Positions 9,225-20,769 of a DNA stretch of 64,000 nucleotides are shown here, in pieces; the stretch's first letter is position 1, and every line of letters begins with the position of its first letter. The translations under genes were made by a program, and so were the position numbers. The notes beneath the pieces were generated by a model that saw nothing but the letters and a program-made list of their open reading frames with translations, searched no databases and was not told the origin of the DNA. The DNA comes from Tranquillimonas alkanivorans. Lineage in GTDB: Bacteria > Pseudomonadota > Alphaproteobacteria > Rhodobacterales > Rhodobacteraceae. The stretch spans positions 62,001-126,000 of the forward strand of contig NZ_FOXA01000005.1 in the NCBI RefSeq assembly GCF_900115595.1, given 5' to 3'.

Positions 9225-9635
9225 TCAGAGCAGCGCCGCGAGCAGCATGAGCGTCGTCGCTGCGAAGCCTGCGATCCAGATGAACGACCGCCAGGGCACC
9301 CAGCCGAAGGCGTAGGCGGGTACGTAAAGGATACGGGCGGCGAGGTAGGTCCAGGCGCAGGCGGTGGTAAACCAGGTCGAGCCACCCGAAAGCGTGACGA
9401 CCACCACCGCGAGGGTGAAAAGGATCAGCCCTTCGAAGTGGTTGTCGAGGGCTCGATAAAGGCGGCCCGTCCGCAGGCTGACCTGCTGGTCGAGCGGCTT
9501 GCCCAGCCGGTGCGGGTCGCGCGGCGACATGGTCTTGCCGGGCCCCAGCTCAAGGTTCGCGGGCACGGCCATCAGGACGTACTGCACGACCTGCAGCAGG
9601 CCGGCGAGGGCGAGGGCGGTAAGTTCGGGCGTCAC
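9225..9635 (-). CDS. MAPEG family membrane protein
   Basis: This 136-residue membrane protein of the MAPEG superfamily (eicosanoid/glutathione metabolism relatives) has four predicted membrane segments: residues about 5-25, 70-88, 95-112 and 115-136. It carries the family feature RALDNHFEGLILFTLAV, and AARILYVPAYAFG in the third segment. Bacterial members often bind glutathione, but no activity can be assigned from sequence. It is the last gene of a tight four-gene operon (cupin, lipoprotein, 82-residue protein, MAPEG) lying between sucB and lpd, and starts 4 bp after the previous stop. Confidence 0.88.
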   Translation of the reverse strand: MTPELTALALAGLLQVVQYVLMAVPANLELGPGKTMSPRDPHRLGKPLDQQVSLRTGRLYRALDNHFEGLILFTLAVVVVTLSGGSTWFTTACAWTYLAARILYVPAYAFGWVPWRSFIWIAGFAATTLMLLAALL

Positions 9636-9639
9636 GGGA

Positions 9640-9888
9640 TCAGAGCGCAGGCTTGAGGAAGTCGGCGGTCAGGGCGTGGCCGAAGCCGGTTTCCTTCTCG
9701 ATCCAGGCCTGTGCACGCTTGCGATCGTTGACCTCGAACAGGGCGAGCGCGGCGGAGGGCGTGTCCGCGTCGCGCCAGAGCTGGAGCAGGGTGAGTCCGG
9801 CGTTCATCCGATCCTCGGCATCGGCGTCGAACGTCTTTTTCCACTCGTCGTAGTCGGGGGTGTCGAAGCGGCAGAGAAGTTGCATCAT
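9640..9888 (-). CDS. Hypothetical small protein (82 aa)
   Basis: I do not recognise a named family. The protein begins MMQLLCRFDTPDYDEWKKTF, a pattern seen in small dimeric alpha/beta-barrel (ferredoxin-like) proteins in which a short strand is followed by an amphipathic helix around an YxxWK motif. The middle (LTLLQLWRDADTPSAALALF) would be the next two strands. There is no signal peptide. It lies 9 bp after the lipoprotein gene and 4 bp before the MAPEG gene, so it is surely translated from their common mRNA. Function is unknown. Confidence 0.75.
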   Translation of the reverse strand: MMQLLCRFDTPDYDEWKKTFDADAEDRMNAGLTLLQLWRDADTPSAALALFEVNDRKRAQAWIEKETGFGHALTADFLKPAL

Positions 9889-9897
9889 TTCTCTCCT

Positions 9898-10236
9898 TCA
9901 GGTGTCGCGGCAGGCCAGCGGGGCGGCGAGCACGAGGTCGGACCATTGGGCGCCCTGGGCTGCGGTGCGGGCCTCGATCTCGTCCCGCGGTGTGCGGATC
10001 CAGCGGCAGTCGGGGTCGGCATTGGCGGCGGCGCGAGCCAGCGCCAGGCGGTCGGACAGCGACCGCGCCTGCTGGGGCTGAAAGAAGAACAGGTGCCAAC
10101 GGCCTTCTTCGCCGTAGCGCTCGGTGCTCTGGGTGTGGCGCACGGTCGGTGCACCGGGGACGTTCACTTCCGGGCCGGCGCAGGCCGCCAAGGCAGCCAG
10201 CGCGAGGCAGGCGGTGGCGCGGCGGCTGGTGGTCAT
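9898..10236 (-). CDS. Hypothetical lipoprotein (112 aa)
   Basis: This 112-residue secreted protein has a lipoprotein signal: TTSRR, a hydrophobic stretch, then the lipobox LAAC with Cys19. The rest has no domain I know; GRWHLFFFQPQQARSLSDRL and two further Cys residues (CRW, CRDT) stand out. Its ATG overlaps the cupin gene's TGA by 4 bp (ATGA), indicating translational coupling. Confidence 0.78.
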   Translation of the reverse strand: MTTSRRATACLALAALAACAGPEVNVPGAPTVRHTQSTERYGEEGRWHLFFFQPQQARSLSDRLALARAAANADPDCRWIRTPRDEIEARTAAQGAQWSDLVLAAPLACRDT

Positions 10237-10619
10237 GTGTCATTCTCGAAGTGGTAGGCGATGTCGTCGAAGCGGTCGGCCGGAAACGTCCAGAAGACCT
10301 CGAGCGGTGCATCGTTGGCGGACCAAGCATGGACCGTGTGGGGCGCGATGTGGACGGTGTCGCCGGCCTCGACCTCGAACGTCTTGTCGCCGAGGCGGAG
10401 GCGGCCCCGGCCCGACAGGACATGCGCCGTCTCGGCGATATCGTGGTGGTGCGCCGTCTCGTAGCCGCGGGGGTCGAGCCGGGCGGTCCCTTGGCAAAGC
10501 CCCGCGGTGGGGCCGGCGCCGCCGTCGATCAGCAGGCGGAAGGTCAGAACGCCGCGGCGCGCGTCGTTCCAGCTCTGAACGTCGGGATCGTCGCGGCGGA
10601 TGAGGACGGGAAGGGTCAT
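10233..10619 (-). CDS. Single-domain cupin protein
   Basis: This 128-residue protein has a single cupin barrel. The first motif is ETAHHHDIAETAHVLSGRG and the second GDTVHIAPHTVHAWSA, giving the usual His/Glu metal site (HHH...E...H). Such proteins are often small metal-dependent oxygenases, isomerases or sensors; the substrate here cannot be named. I chose the ATG at 10619, preceded by GGAGG, rather than a start at 10757 that would read through a hairpin region. It begins the four-gene operon ending in MAPEG. Confidence 0.88.
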   Translation of the reverse strand: MTLPVLIRRDDPDVQSWNDARRGVLTFRLLIDGGAGPTAGLCQGTARLDPRGYETAHHHDIAETAHVLSGRGRLRLGDKTFEVEAGDTVHIAPHTVHAWSANDAPLEVFWTFPADRFDDIAYHFENDT

Positions 10620-10691
10620 GGCGTGGCCTCCGTTTCGGGAGCGGTGCAGGTGAGCACGGCCCCTACGCGCGGAGTCGCCACGGGTTCCGGA

Positions 10692-10737
10692 CAGGGGCGC
10701 GTGGCCCCTGCCCGAGGAGAGCGGGCGCCGTGGCGCC
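10692..10737 (-). other. Pair of GC hairpins between sucB and the cupin gene
   Basis: Two hairpins (CAGGGGC-GCGTG-GCCCCTG at 10692-10710 and GGCGCC-GT-GGCGCC at 10724-10737) fill the gap after sucB. Neither has a U tract, so this is a weak terminator or an mRNA-end stabiliser. It resembles the hairpin half of the dispersed element but lacks the 22-bp core. Confidence 0.5.
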
Positions 10738-10764
10738 GTCTGCTCCGGGTTCGGCATGGCTGCC

Positions 10765-12345
<1,581 letters not shown>

Positions 12346-12349
12346 CGGT

Positions 12350-15331
12350 TTACCCTTCGATTCCGAGCGCTGCGTTCACCAGCGCCTCTTGTTGTGCCTT
12401 GTGCTCGGAGGCGAGACCCGTGGCCGGAGAGGCCGAGGCCGCGCGCCCCGCATAGACGGGCCGGTCGTGCTCGGCCTTGATGCGCTTGAGGACCCACTCG
12501 ATGTTCGGCTCGACAAACGTCCAGGCGCCTTGGTTCTTGGGCTCTTCCTGGCACCAGATCATCTTGGCCTGCGGGAAGCGCTTGAGCTCCTTGTTCAGGG
12601 CCAGCGCCGGGAACGGATAGAACTGTTCCAACCGCATCAGGTAGACGTCGTCGATGCCCTCGGCGTCGCGCTTTTCCAGTAGGTCGTAGTAGACCTTGCC
12701 CGAGCACATCACCAAGCGCTTGATCTCGTCGTCCGGCTTGAGCTGCGTGTCGGAATGGCCCTTTTCGGCATCGTCCCACAGCACGCGGTGGAAGCTGGAG
12801 CCGGTGACGAAATCCTCGACGTCCGATACCGCGAGCTTGTGGCGCAGGAGCGACTTGGGCGTCATCAGCACCAGCGGCTTACGGTAGGTGCGGTGCAGCT
12901 GGCGGCGCAAGATGTGGAAGTAGTTCGCCGGCGTCGTGCAGTTGGCGACGATCCAGTTGTCCTGGCCACACATCTGCAGGAAGCGTTCCAGTCGTGCGGA
13001 CGAGTGCTCGGGGCCCTGACCCTCGTAGCCGTGGGGCAGGAGCATGACGAGGCCTGACATGCGCAGCCACTTCGATTCGCCAGACGAGATGAACTGGTCG
13101 AACATGATCTGCGCGCCGTTGGCGAAGTCGCCGAATTGGGCCTCCCACATGGTCAGCGCGTTGGGCTCGGCCAGCGAAAAGCCGTATTCGAAGCCCAGCA
13201 CGGCGTATTCCGAGAGCATCGAGTCGATGACCTCGTACCTGGCCTGCCCCTCGCGGATGTGGTTGAGCGGGTAGTACCGGTCTTCGCTCTCCTGGTCGAC
13301 GAGCGCCGAGTGGCGCTGCGAGAAGGTGCCGCGCGCCGAGTCCTGCCCGGAAAGGCGGACGGGATAGCCTTCGGTCAGCAGCGATCCGAAGGCCAGCGCC
13401 TCGGCGGTCGCCCAGTCGAAGCCCTGGCCGCTTTCGAACATCTTGCGCTTCGTTTCGAGCAGGCGCTCGACCGTGCGGTGGGTGCTGAAGTTGTCGGGCG
13501 TGCTCGTGAGCGCGCGGCCGATCTCCTGCAGGGTCTCCTCCTTGATCGCGGTCTTGCCACGTTGGTACTTCTCGCCCTGTCGGTCGAGGTGCGACCAACG
13601 TCCGTCCAGCCAGTCGGCCTTGTTCGGGCGGTATTCCCTACCGGCCTCGAACTCCTCGTTCAGCTTGGATTGGAACGCGGCCTTGGCGTCCTCGATCTCG
13701 CCCTCCGGGATCAGGCCGTCGCGCACCAGCCGCTCGGTATAAAGCGACAGGGTCGTCTTCCGCTTCTTGATGTTCTTGTACATCGCGGGGTTCGTGAACA
13801 TGGGCTCGTCGCCCTCGTTGTGGCCGAACCGGCGATAGCAGAACATGTCGATGACCACGTCTTTGTGGAACTTCTGCCGGTACTCGATGGCCACCTTGGC
13901 GGCGTGCACCACCGCTTCGGGGTCGTCGCCATTCACGTGGAAGATCGGCGCCTCGACCATCAGCGCGATGTCGGTCGGGTACGGCGACGAGCGCGAGTTG
14001 TGCGGCGCCGTGGTGAAGCCGATCTGGTTGTTGACCACGATGTGGATGGTGCCGCCGGTGCGGTGGCCCTTCAGGCCCGACAGGCCGAAGCACTCGGCCA
14101 CGACGCCCTGGCCGGCGAAGGCCGCGTCGCCGTGCAGAAGAACGGGCAGGACCGCCGTGCGCTCGGGATCGCCGTGCTGGTCCTGCTTGGCGCGCGCCTT
14201 GCCCAGAACGACCGGGTTTACCGCCTCGAGGTGCGAGGGGTTCGCGGTCAGCGACAGGTGCACCGAATTGCCGTCGAACTCACGGTCGGACGAGGCGCCG
14301 AGGTGGTACTTCACGTCGCCCGACCCGTCGACATCCTCGGGCTTGAAGCTGCCGCCTTGGAACTCGTTGAAGATGGCGCGGTAGGGCTTGTTCATCACGT
14401 TGGCGAGGACCGACAGGCGGCCGCGATGCGGCATGCCGATGACGATTTCTTTCACGCCGAGCGCGCCGCCCCGCTTGATGATCTGCTCCATCGCCGGGAT
14501 CAGGCTTTCGCCGCCGTCCAGGCCAAAGCGCTTGGTGCCCATGTATTTCACATGGAGGAACTTCTCAAATCCCTCGGCCTCGACCAGCTTGTTGAGGATC
14601 GCGCGGCGACCTTCGCGGGTGAACTTCACCTCCTTGCCGTAGCCCTCGATCCGCTCCTTCAGCCAGGCCGATTGCTCGGGGTCCGAAATGTGCATGTATT
14701 GTAGCGCGAAGGTGCCGCAGTAGGTGCGCTGCACGATCTCGAGGATCTCGCGCAGGGTCGCGACGTCGAGGCCCAGGACCTTGTCGATGAAGATCGGCCG
14801 GTCCATGTCCGCGTCGGTGAACCCGTAGGAGCGCGGGTCGAGCTCGGGATGCGGCGTCGGGTTGCGCATGCCAAGCGGGTCGAGGTCGGCCACCAAGTGA
14901 CCGCGGATGCGGTAGGCGCGGATCAGCATGAGCGCGCGAATCGAGTCCAGCACCGCGCGGCGGATCTGCTCCTCGTTGACGCGGATGTTCTCGTCCTTCG
15001 CCTTGTCGGCGATCTTCCGGGCGAGTTGCTTGACCTCGGCCGGGGCGGCGGGCGCGGCCGCGGCGGCCGCCGGCCATTGGCCGTCGAGCGCGGCGGTCAG
15101 TTCGTCCGTCGGCGCGGGCGGCCAATCGGCGCGGGCCCAGGAGGGGCCGTTCGCCTCTGACTTCACCTGCGTCTCCTCGTCGCCGAGCTGGCGGAAGAAA
15201 TCGGCCCACGCCGCGTCGACCGCGTTCGGATCCTCGGCGTACCGGGCATAGAGATGTTCCAGATACTCCGCGTTGTGCCCCTGCATGAAGCTGGAGGCGC
15301 GGAAAAGATCGTTGGGCGATTGCTCGGTCAT
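12350..15331 (-). CDS. sucA: 2-oxoglutarate dehydrogenase E1 component
   Basis: This 993-residue thiamine-diphosphate enzyme decarboxylates 2-oxoglutarate and succinylates the E2 lipoyl arm. The N-terminus ([17 protein letters not shown]) is the E2-binding segment. The TPP region includes [13 protein letters not shown] and [15 protein letters not shown], and the C-terminal transketolase-like half ends QNEPKNQ-type as [12 protein letters not shown]. The ATG at 15331 has GAGG 8 bp upstream; a longer frame to 15397 enters the upstream gene. The start overlaps the DUF805 stop by 4 bp (ATGA), so translation of sucA is coupled to a membrane protein gene. The encoded subunit works with sucB and lpd. 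Confidence 0.96.
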   Translation of the reverse strand: MTEQSPNDLFRASSFMQGHNAEYLEHLYARYAEDPNAVDAAWADFFRQLGDEETQVKSEANGPSWARADWPPAPTDELTAALDGQWPAAAAAAPAAPAEVKQLARKIADKAKDENIRVNEEQIRRAVLDSIRALMLIRAYRIRGHLVADLDPLGMRNPTPHPELDPRSYGFTDADMDRPIFIDKVLGLDVATLREILEIVQRTYCGTFALQYMHISDPEQSAWLKERIEGYGKEVKFTREGRRAILNKLVEAEGFEKFLHVKYMGTKRFGLDGGESLIPAMEQIIKRGGALGVKEIVIGMPHRGRLSVLANVMNKPYRAIFNEFQGGSFKPEDVDGSGDVKYHLGASSDREFDGNSVHLSLTANPSHLEAVNPVVLGKARAKQDQHGDPERTAVLPVLLHGDAAFAGQGVVAECFGLSGLKGHRTGGTIHIVVNNQIGFTTAPHNSRSSPYPTDIALMVEAPIFHVNGDDPEAVVHAAKVAIEYRQKFHKDVVIDMFCYRRFGHNEGDEPMFTNPAMYKNIKKRKTTLSLYTERLVRDGLIPEGEIEDAKAAFQSKLNEEFEAGREYRPNKADWLDGRWSHLDRQGEKYQRGKTAIKEETLQEIGRALTSTPDNFSTHRTVERLLETKRKMFESGQGFDWATAEALAFGSLLTEGYPVRLSGQDSARGTFSQRHSALVDQESEDRYYPLNHIREGQARYEVIDSMLSEYAVLGFEYGFSLAEPNALTMWEAQFGDFANGAQIMFDQFISSGESKWLRMSGLVMLLPHGYEGQGPEHSSARLERFLQMCGQDNWIVANCTTPANYFHILRRQLHRTYRKPLVLMTPKSLLRHKLAVSDVEDFVTGSSFHRVLWDDAEKGHSDTQLKPDDEIKRLVMCSGKVYYDLLEKRDAEGIDDVYLMRLEQFYPFPALALNKELKRFPQAKMIWCQEEPKNQGAWTFVEPNIEWVLKRIKAEHDRPVYAGRAASASPATGLASEHKAQQEALVNAALGIEG

Positions 15332-15858
15332 GAAATCACCTCGTGAGGATTGGGACCGTATTGATTGAAGCCCGGTTCGGATGGTCGGGTCAGCCACCAG
15401 AGCACCAGAAGCGGCGATAGGATCAGGATGAAGACGGCGACGGCAAGCACGAGCCCCCCTGCGCCAGCGAAGAGGGCGGCGAGGTTGCCGGACATGGCCG
15501 CGTCGAAGCCGGCGAGGAAACCGGCGAACGTGGTCACGCCGATCATGACGATCAGCGGGTAAAGGACGAAGAGGCCCGATCGGCCGGTATCGTGCATCCG
15601 CCGCCAGGCTGCGGCGAGCGCGGGAAGGAACACGGCGAGCGAGAAGATCGAGGCGAGCGGGCCGTCTGACTCGGCGCTGATCTGTCCGGGCGCGACCTCA
15701 ACAACTTCGATGCCGAAGAGAGCGCTGTCGACCGCGCTCAGCACGATGCTGCCCAGAAAGATGAAGAGGACGAAATACCAATACTCCGGTCGCGAAGCGC
15801 GGCCGGAGAACGTGACGTATTTGCGAAAACACGTCTTTATGGCGTCTGCGAAGCCCAT
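15328..15858 (-). CDS. DUF805 family membrane protein
   Basis: This 176-residue inner-membrane protein of the DUF805 family has the signature TFSGRASRPEYWYFVLFIFL at the first membrane helix and AAAWRRMHDTGRSGLFVLY further on, with about four membrane segments. The family's function is unknown. The ATG at 15858 is preceded by AGAGGA; an upstream start at 15906 lies inside the hairpin after sucD. It sits inside the suc operon, and its stop overlaps the sucA start, so it is made together with the dehydrogenase. Confidence 0.9.
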   Translation of the reverse strand: MGFADAIKTCFRKYVTFSGRASRPEYWYFVLFIFLGSIVLSAVDSALFGIEVVEVAPGQISAESDGPLASIFSLAVFLPALAAAWRRMHDTGRSGLFVLYPLIVMIGVTTFAGFLAGFDAAMSGNLAALFAGAGGLVLAVAVFILILSPLLVLWWLTRPSEPGFNQYGPNPHEVIS

Positions 15859-15881
15859 CTGGGCCGGTCCTCTTTCTTTCG

Positions 15882-15906
15882 GTGCCGGGCGGCGGCCGCC
15901 CGGCAC
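15882..15906 (-). other. Strong intercistronic hairpin between sucD and DUF805
   Basis: An 11-bp perfect stem (GTGCCGGGCGG with CCGCCCGGCAC, 3-base loop) lies 7 bp after the sucD stop. The minus strand continues CGAAAGAAAGAG, which is not U-rich, so it is more likely a partial attenuator or RNA-end protector that lowers expression of the downstream DUF805-sucAB part than a full terminator. Confidence 0.6.
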
Positions 15907-15913
15907 TTAACTG

Positions 15914-16795
15914 TTACCCGATGGCCTTAAGCACGGCCTCGCCCAGGCCGGCGGGGCTGTCGGCGACGGTGATGCCGGCGGATTTCATCGCCTCGATCTT
16001 GTCGTCGGCGCCGCCCTTGCCGCCCGCGACGATCGCGCCGGCATGGCCCATGCGGCGGCCCGGAGGTGCCGTGCGGCCAGCGATGAAGCCGGCGGTCGGC
16101 TTCCAGCGGCCCTTCTTCTTCTCGGAGGCGAGGAATGCGGCGGCGTCTTCCTCTGCCGAACCGCCGATTTCGCCGATCATGATGATCGCCTCGGTCTCGT
16201 CATCGGCCAGGAACCACTCGAGCACGTCGATATGCTCGGTCCCCTTGATCGGGTCGCCGCCGATGCCGACGCAGGTCGACTGGCCGAGGCCCACGTCGGT
16301 GGTCTGCTTCACGGCTTCGTAAGTCAGCGTGCCCGAACGGGACACGACGCCGACCTTGCCGCGCTTGTGGATGTGGCCGGGCATGATGCCGATCTTGCAG
16401 GCGTCGGGCGTGATGACGCCCGGGCAGTTCGGGCCGATCAGCGTGGTCTTCGACCCTTCGAGCGCGCGCTTGACCTTCATCATGTCGAGCACCGGGATGC
16501 CCTCGGTGATGCAGACGACAAGCGGGATCTCGGCATCGATGGCTTCGAGGATCGAGTCCGCGGCGAACGGCGGCGGCACGTAGATGACGGACGCGTTGGC
16601 GCCGGTTTCGTGCACCGCCTCGTGGCAGGAGTTGAATACCGGCAGGTCGAGGTGGGTCTGCCCGCCTTTGCCTGGGGTCACGCCGCCGACCATCTTGGTG
16701 CCGTAGGCGATGGCCTGTTCGGAGTGGAAGGTGCCCTGGCTTCCGGTGAAGCCCTGACAGATGACTTTGGTGTTTTCGTCAACGAGGACGGCCAT
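15914..16795 (-). CDS. sucD: Succinate-CoA ligase alpha subunit
   Basis: This 293-residue subunit binds CoA and carries the phospho-histidine of succinyl-CoA synthetase, which makes ATP or GTP from succinyl-CoA. The CoA-binding Rossmann start is [12 protein letters not shown], the phosphate-binding [10 protein letters not shown] follows, and the active-site His251 is in [13 protein letters not shown]. Length is normal. It is separated from sucC by a gene for a secreted protein of unknown function, which is unusual compared with the direct sucC-sucD order of most bacteria. Confidence 0.96.
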   Translation of the reverse strand: MAVLVDENTKVICQGFTGSQGTFHSEQAIAYGTKMVGGVTPGKGGQTHLDLPVFNSCHEAVHETGANASVIYVPPPFAADSILEAIDAEIPLVVCITEGIPVLDMMKVKRALEGSKTTLIGPNCPGVITPDACKIGIMPGHIHKRGKVGVVSRSGTLTYEAVKQTTDVGLGQSTCVGIGGDPIKGTEHIDVLEWFLADDETEAIIMIGEIGGSAEEDAAAFLASEKKKGRWKPTAGFIAGRTAPPGRRMGHAGAIVAGGKGGADDKIEAMKSAGITVADSPAGLGEAVLKAIG

Positions 16796-16807
16796 GTCTG
16801 TCCCTTT

Positions 16808-17299
16808 TCAGTTGAGGTCGCGCGGCGCCGGGGGCGCCTGCGTCGTCTGAGTGCTCGAGGTCAGCGTGATCCTGCCGCCCTCGTGATACTGAAGCTCGGT
16901 GGTGATGAGCGCGCCGGTCTCGGTGTAGCCTTCCCAGACCATCCCGTCCTCGACCTGCTCGTGGTCGTCGGCGTTAATGACCTCTTGCAGCCGCGGCGCG
17001 AAAGCCTGCATCAGTGCGTCGAAGTAGCCCTCGGTGGCCTCGGGCACCTCGATCTCGCAGGAGAAGAACTCGGGCCGCGAGGTCAGCGCCATCACCAGAC
17101 CGGACGGATGCGCGAACGTCGCCAGTTCGTCCCCCCGTTCCACCAGCTCCATCTCGCCAGTTTCGATGTCGCCGGGACCGGGCGTGCGCTGGACGCACAC
17201 CTCGGCTGCGTAGGCCGCCAAAGCCTCGGGCGACACCGTCTCCTGCGCTGCCGCCGGGGCGGCAAGCGCGAGGAGGGGAAGAACCGCGAGCGTGCGCAT
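16808..17299 (-). CDS. Hypothetical secreted protein between sucC and sucD
   Basis: This 163-residue protein has a clear Sec signal peptide (residues about 1-19, ending AAAQE). The mature part contains two Cys residues ([11 protein letters not shown] and [15 protein letters not shown]) that could form a disulfide, and ends in a Thr/Pro-rich tail. I recognise no domain. Its ATG shares one base with the sucC stop (TGATG) and sucD begins 12 bp after it, so it is an integral part of the operon although its product is exported. Confidence 0.78.
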   Translation of the reverse strand: MRTLAVLPLLALAAPAAAQETVSPEALAAYAAEVCVQRTPGPGDIETGEMELVERGDELATFAHPSGLVMALTSRPEFFSCEIEVPEATEGYFDALMQAFAPRLQEVINADDHEQVEDGMVWEGYTETGALITTELQYHEGGRITLTSSTQTTQAPPAPRDLN

Positions 17300-18492
17300 C
17301 AGCCCTTGACCGCCTTCACGATCTTCTCGGCGGCGTCGCTCAGGTCGTCGGCGGCGATTACGTTCAGGCCAGAGGTCTCGATGATCTCCTTGCCCTTCTC
17401 CACGTTCGTGCCTTCCAGCCGGACGACGAGCGGAACGTTCAGGCCGACTTCCTTCACCGCGGCGATGACGCCCTCGGCGATGATGTCGCAGCGCATGATG
17501 CCGCCGAAGATGTTGACCAGGATGCCCTTCACGTTCTGGTCGGACGTGATGATCTTGAACGCCTCGGTCACCTTCTCCTTGGTCGCGCCGCCGCCCACGT
17601 CGAGGAAGTTTGCGGGCTCGGCGCCCTTGAGCTTGATGATGTCCATCGTCGCCATGGCAAGGCCGGCGCCGTTGACCATGCAGCCGATCTCGCCGTCGAG
17701 CGCGATGTAGTTCAGGTCGTACTTCGACGCGGCGAGCTCTTTCGGGTCTTCCTCGGTCTCGTCGCGCAGGGCGGCGATGTCCTGGTGGCGGTAGAGCGCG
17801 TTGGAGTCGAAGCCGAACTTCGCGTCGAGCACCTTCAGATCGCCCTTGTCGGTGACGATCAGCGGGTTGATCTCGAGCATCTCCATGTCCTTGTCGGTGA
17901 AGAGCTTGTAGAGCGTCGCCATGAGCGACACGCACTGCTTCACCTGCTGGCCCTCGAGGCCGAGATTGAAAGCGATGCGGCGGCCGTGGAACGGCTGATA
18001 GCCGGTCGCCGGATCCACGCTGAACGACAGGATCTTCTCGGGGGTCGAGGCTGCGACCTCCTCGATGTCCATGCCGCCCTCGGTCGAGCAGACGAACGAG
18101 ATGCGCGAGGTGACGCGGTCGACCAGCAGCGCGAGGTAAAGCTCGCGGGTGATGTCGGACCCGTCCTCGATGTAGATGCGGTTGACCTGCTTGCCGGCGG
18201 GGCCGGTCTGGTGCGTCACCAGGGTGCGGCCGAGCATCTTCTTGGCTTCAGCCTCGGCCTCTTCGACCGATTTCGCCAGCCGGACGCCGCCCTTTTCGCC
18301 GGCGTCGGCTTCCTGGAACGACCCCTTGCCGCGGCCGCCGGCATGGATCTGCGCCTTGACCACCCAGAGCGGCCCGTCGAGTTCGCCCGCTGCGGTTTTC
18401 GCCTCCTCGGCCTTGGTCACCACGCGGCCGTCCGAGACCGGGGCGCCATAGTCGCGCAGGAGCGCCTTCGCCTGATATTCGTGAATGTTCAC
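17299..18492 (-). CDS. sucC: Succinate-CoA ligase (ADP-forming) beta subunit
   Basis: This 397-residue ATP-grasp subunit holds the nucleotide and succinate sites. The N-terminus [18 protein letters not shown] is the family signature; [12 protein letters not shown] follows, then the Mg/nucleotide-binding region LEINPLIV and the C-terminal GGIMRCD. It is the first gene of the suc operon. The 251 bp between it and mdh hold the tandem GTGATCAC operators and the promoter. Confidence 0.96.
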   Translation of the reverse strand: MNIHEYQAKALLRDYGAPVSDGRVVTKAEEAKTAAGELDGPLWVVKAQIHAGGRGKGSFQEADAGEKGGVRLAKSVEEAEAEAKKMLGRTLVTHQTGPAGKQVNRIYIEDGSDITRELYLALLVDRVTSRISFVCSTEGGMDIEEVAASTPEKILSFSVDPATGYQPFHGRRIAFNLGLEGQQVKQCVSLMATLYKLFTDKDMEMLEINPLIVTDKGDLKVLDAKFGFDSNALYRHQDIAALRDETEEDPKELAASKYDLNYIALDGEIGCMVNGAGLAMATMDIIKLKGAEPANFLDVGGGATKEKVTEAFKIITSDQNVKGILVNIFGGIMRCDIIAEGVIAAVKEVGLNVPLVVRLEGTNVEKGKEIIETSGLNVIAADDLSDAAEKIVKAVKG

Positions 18493-18577
18493 CTGAACTG
18501 TCCCGTATCTGCTGCGGTTTCACGGTGCATGACACGTCCGGGAACGGCGTTTAAGGCCTTTCAGGTCCATTGAGCGC

Positions 18578-18591
18578 ATTTCTACGCATTT
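18578..18591 (-). promoter_or_regulatory. Shared promoter-type element before sucC (AAATGCGT-AG-AAAT)
   Basis: On the minus strand this reads AAATGCGT-AG-AAAT, 10 bp after the second GTGATCAC site in the direction of sucC. The sdh promoter has AAATGCGT-CT-AAAT at 23611-23624, also just past its operators. Twelve of fourteen bases are shared between two otherwise unlike regions, which suggests a functional promoter element or activator contact. Confidence 0.5.
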
Positions 18592-18601
18592 TCCGATCCT
18601 T

Positions 18602-18630
18602 GTGATCACAGCTTTTTCGGGTGTGATCAC
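18602..18630 (-). promoter_or_regulatory. Tandem GTGATCAC operators before sucC
   Basis: Two perfect 10-bp palindromes TGTGATCACA have 8-bp cores at 18602-18609 and 18623-18630. They are 21 bp apart centre to centre, two turns of B-DNA, so bound dimers would face the same side. They lie 110-138 bp before the sucC ATG. The same pair with the same 21-bp spacing precedes sdhC. CRP is unlikely, since its half-sites are six bases apart. Confidence 0.7.
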
Positions 18631-18691
18631 AGGTGGCGGCGAAGTGTGGCGCAAACGCTGCGACGCAGAGAATCAGCCACCGGTCACGAAA

Positions 18692-18720
18692 AAGGCGGCC
18701 GCGCCGGGCGCGGCCGCCTT
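18692..18720 (-). terminator. Intrinsic terminator after mdh
   Basis: A perfect 13-bp stem (AAGGCGGCCGCGC with GCGCGGCCGCCTT, loop CGG) is followed on the minus strand by a run of five U residues in all (TTTTTCG including the stem end). It lies 23 bp after the mdh stop and isolates mdh from the sucC promoter. Confidence 0.9.
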
Positions 18721-18743
18721 CCATTTTCAGCGTTTGGCCGCGC

Positions 18744-20658
<1,915 letters not shown>

Positions 20659-20769
20659 GCTCTTCCGTCCCTCCCGGTCCCTCATCGCGCGCTGCGCCGC
20701 GGCGAAGTTTTTCTTGCGGATCTCGTCGGATTCGTGCTGGGTTTCGCAACAATATTGCGGGAGGCTCCC

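Noticed and set aside
7554-9656. 700-codon plus-strand frame opposite lpd and MAPEG
   Set aside because: It mirrors lpd in the complementary frame and runs through an intergenic hairpin element; composition is not protein-like.
10692-10737. Sixth copy of the dispersed element after sucB
   Set aside because: Hairpins are similar but the 22-bp core is absent.
15332-15397. Longer sucA start (22 extra residues)
   Set aside because: The extension lies inside the DUF805 coding region, while the ATG at 15331 has a good ribosome binding site and the normal N-terminus.
18602-18630. CRP/FNR-type site reading of TGTGATCACA
   Set aside because: CRP half-sites TGTGA and TCACA are separated by six bases and FNR uses TTGAT-N4-ATCAA; here the halves abut, so a different regulator is more likely.
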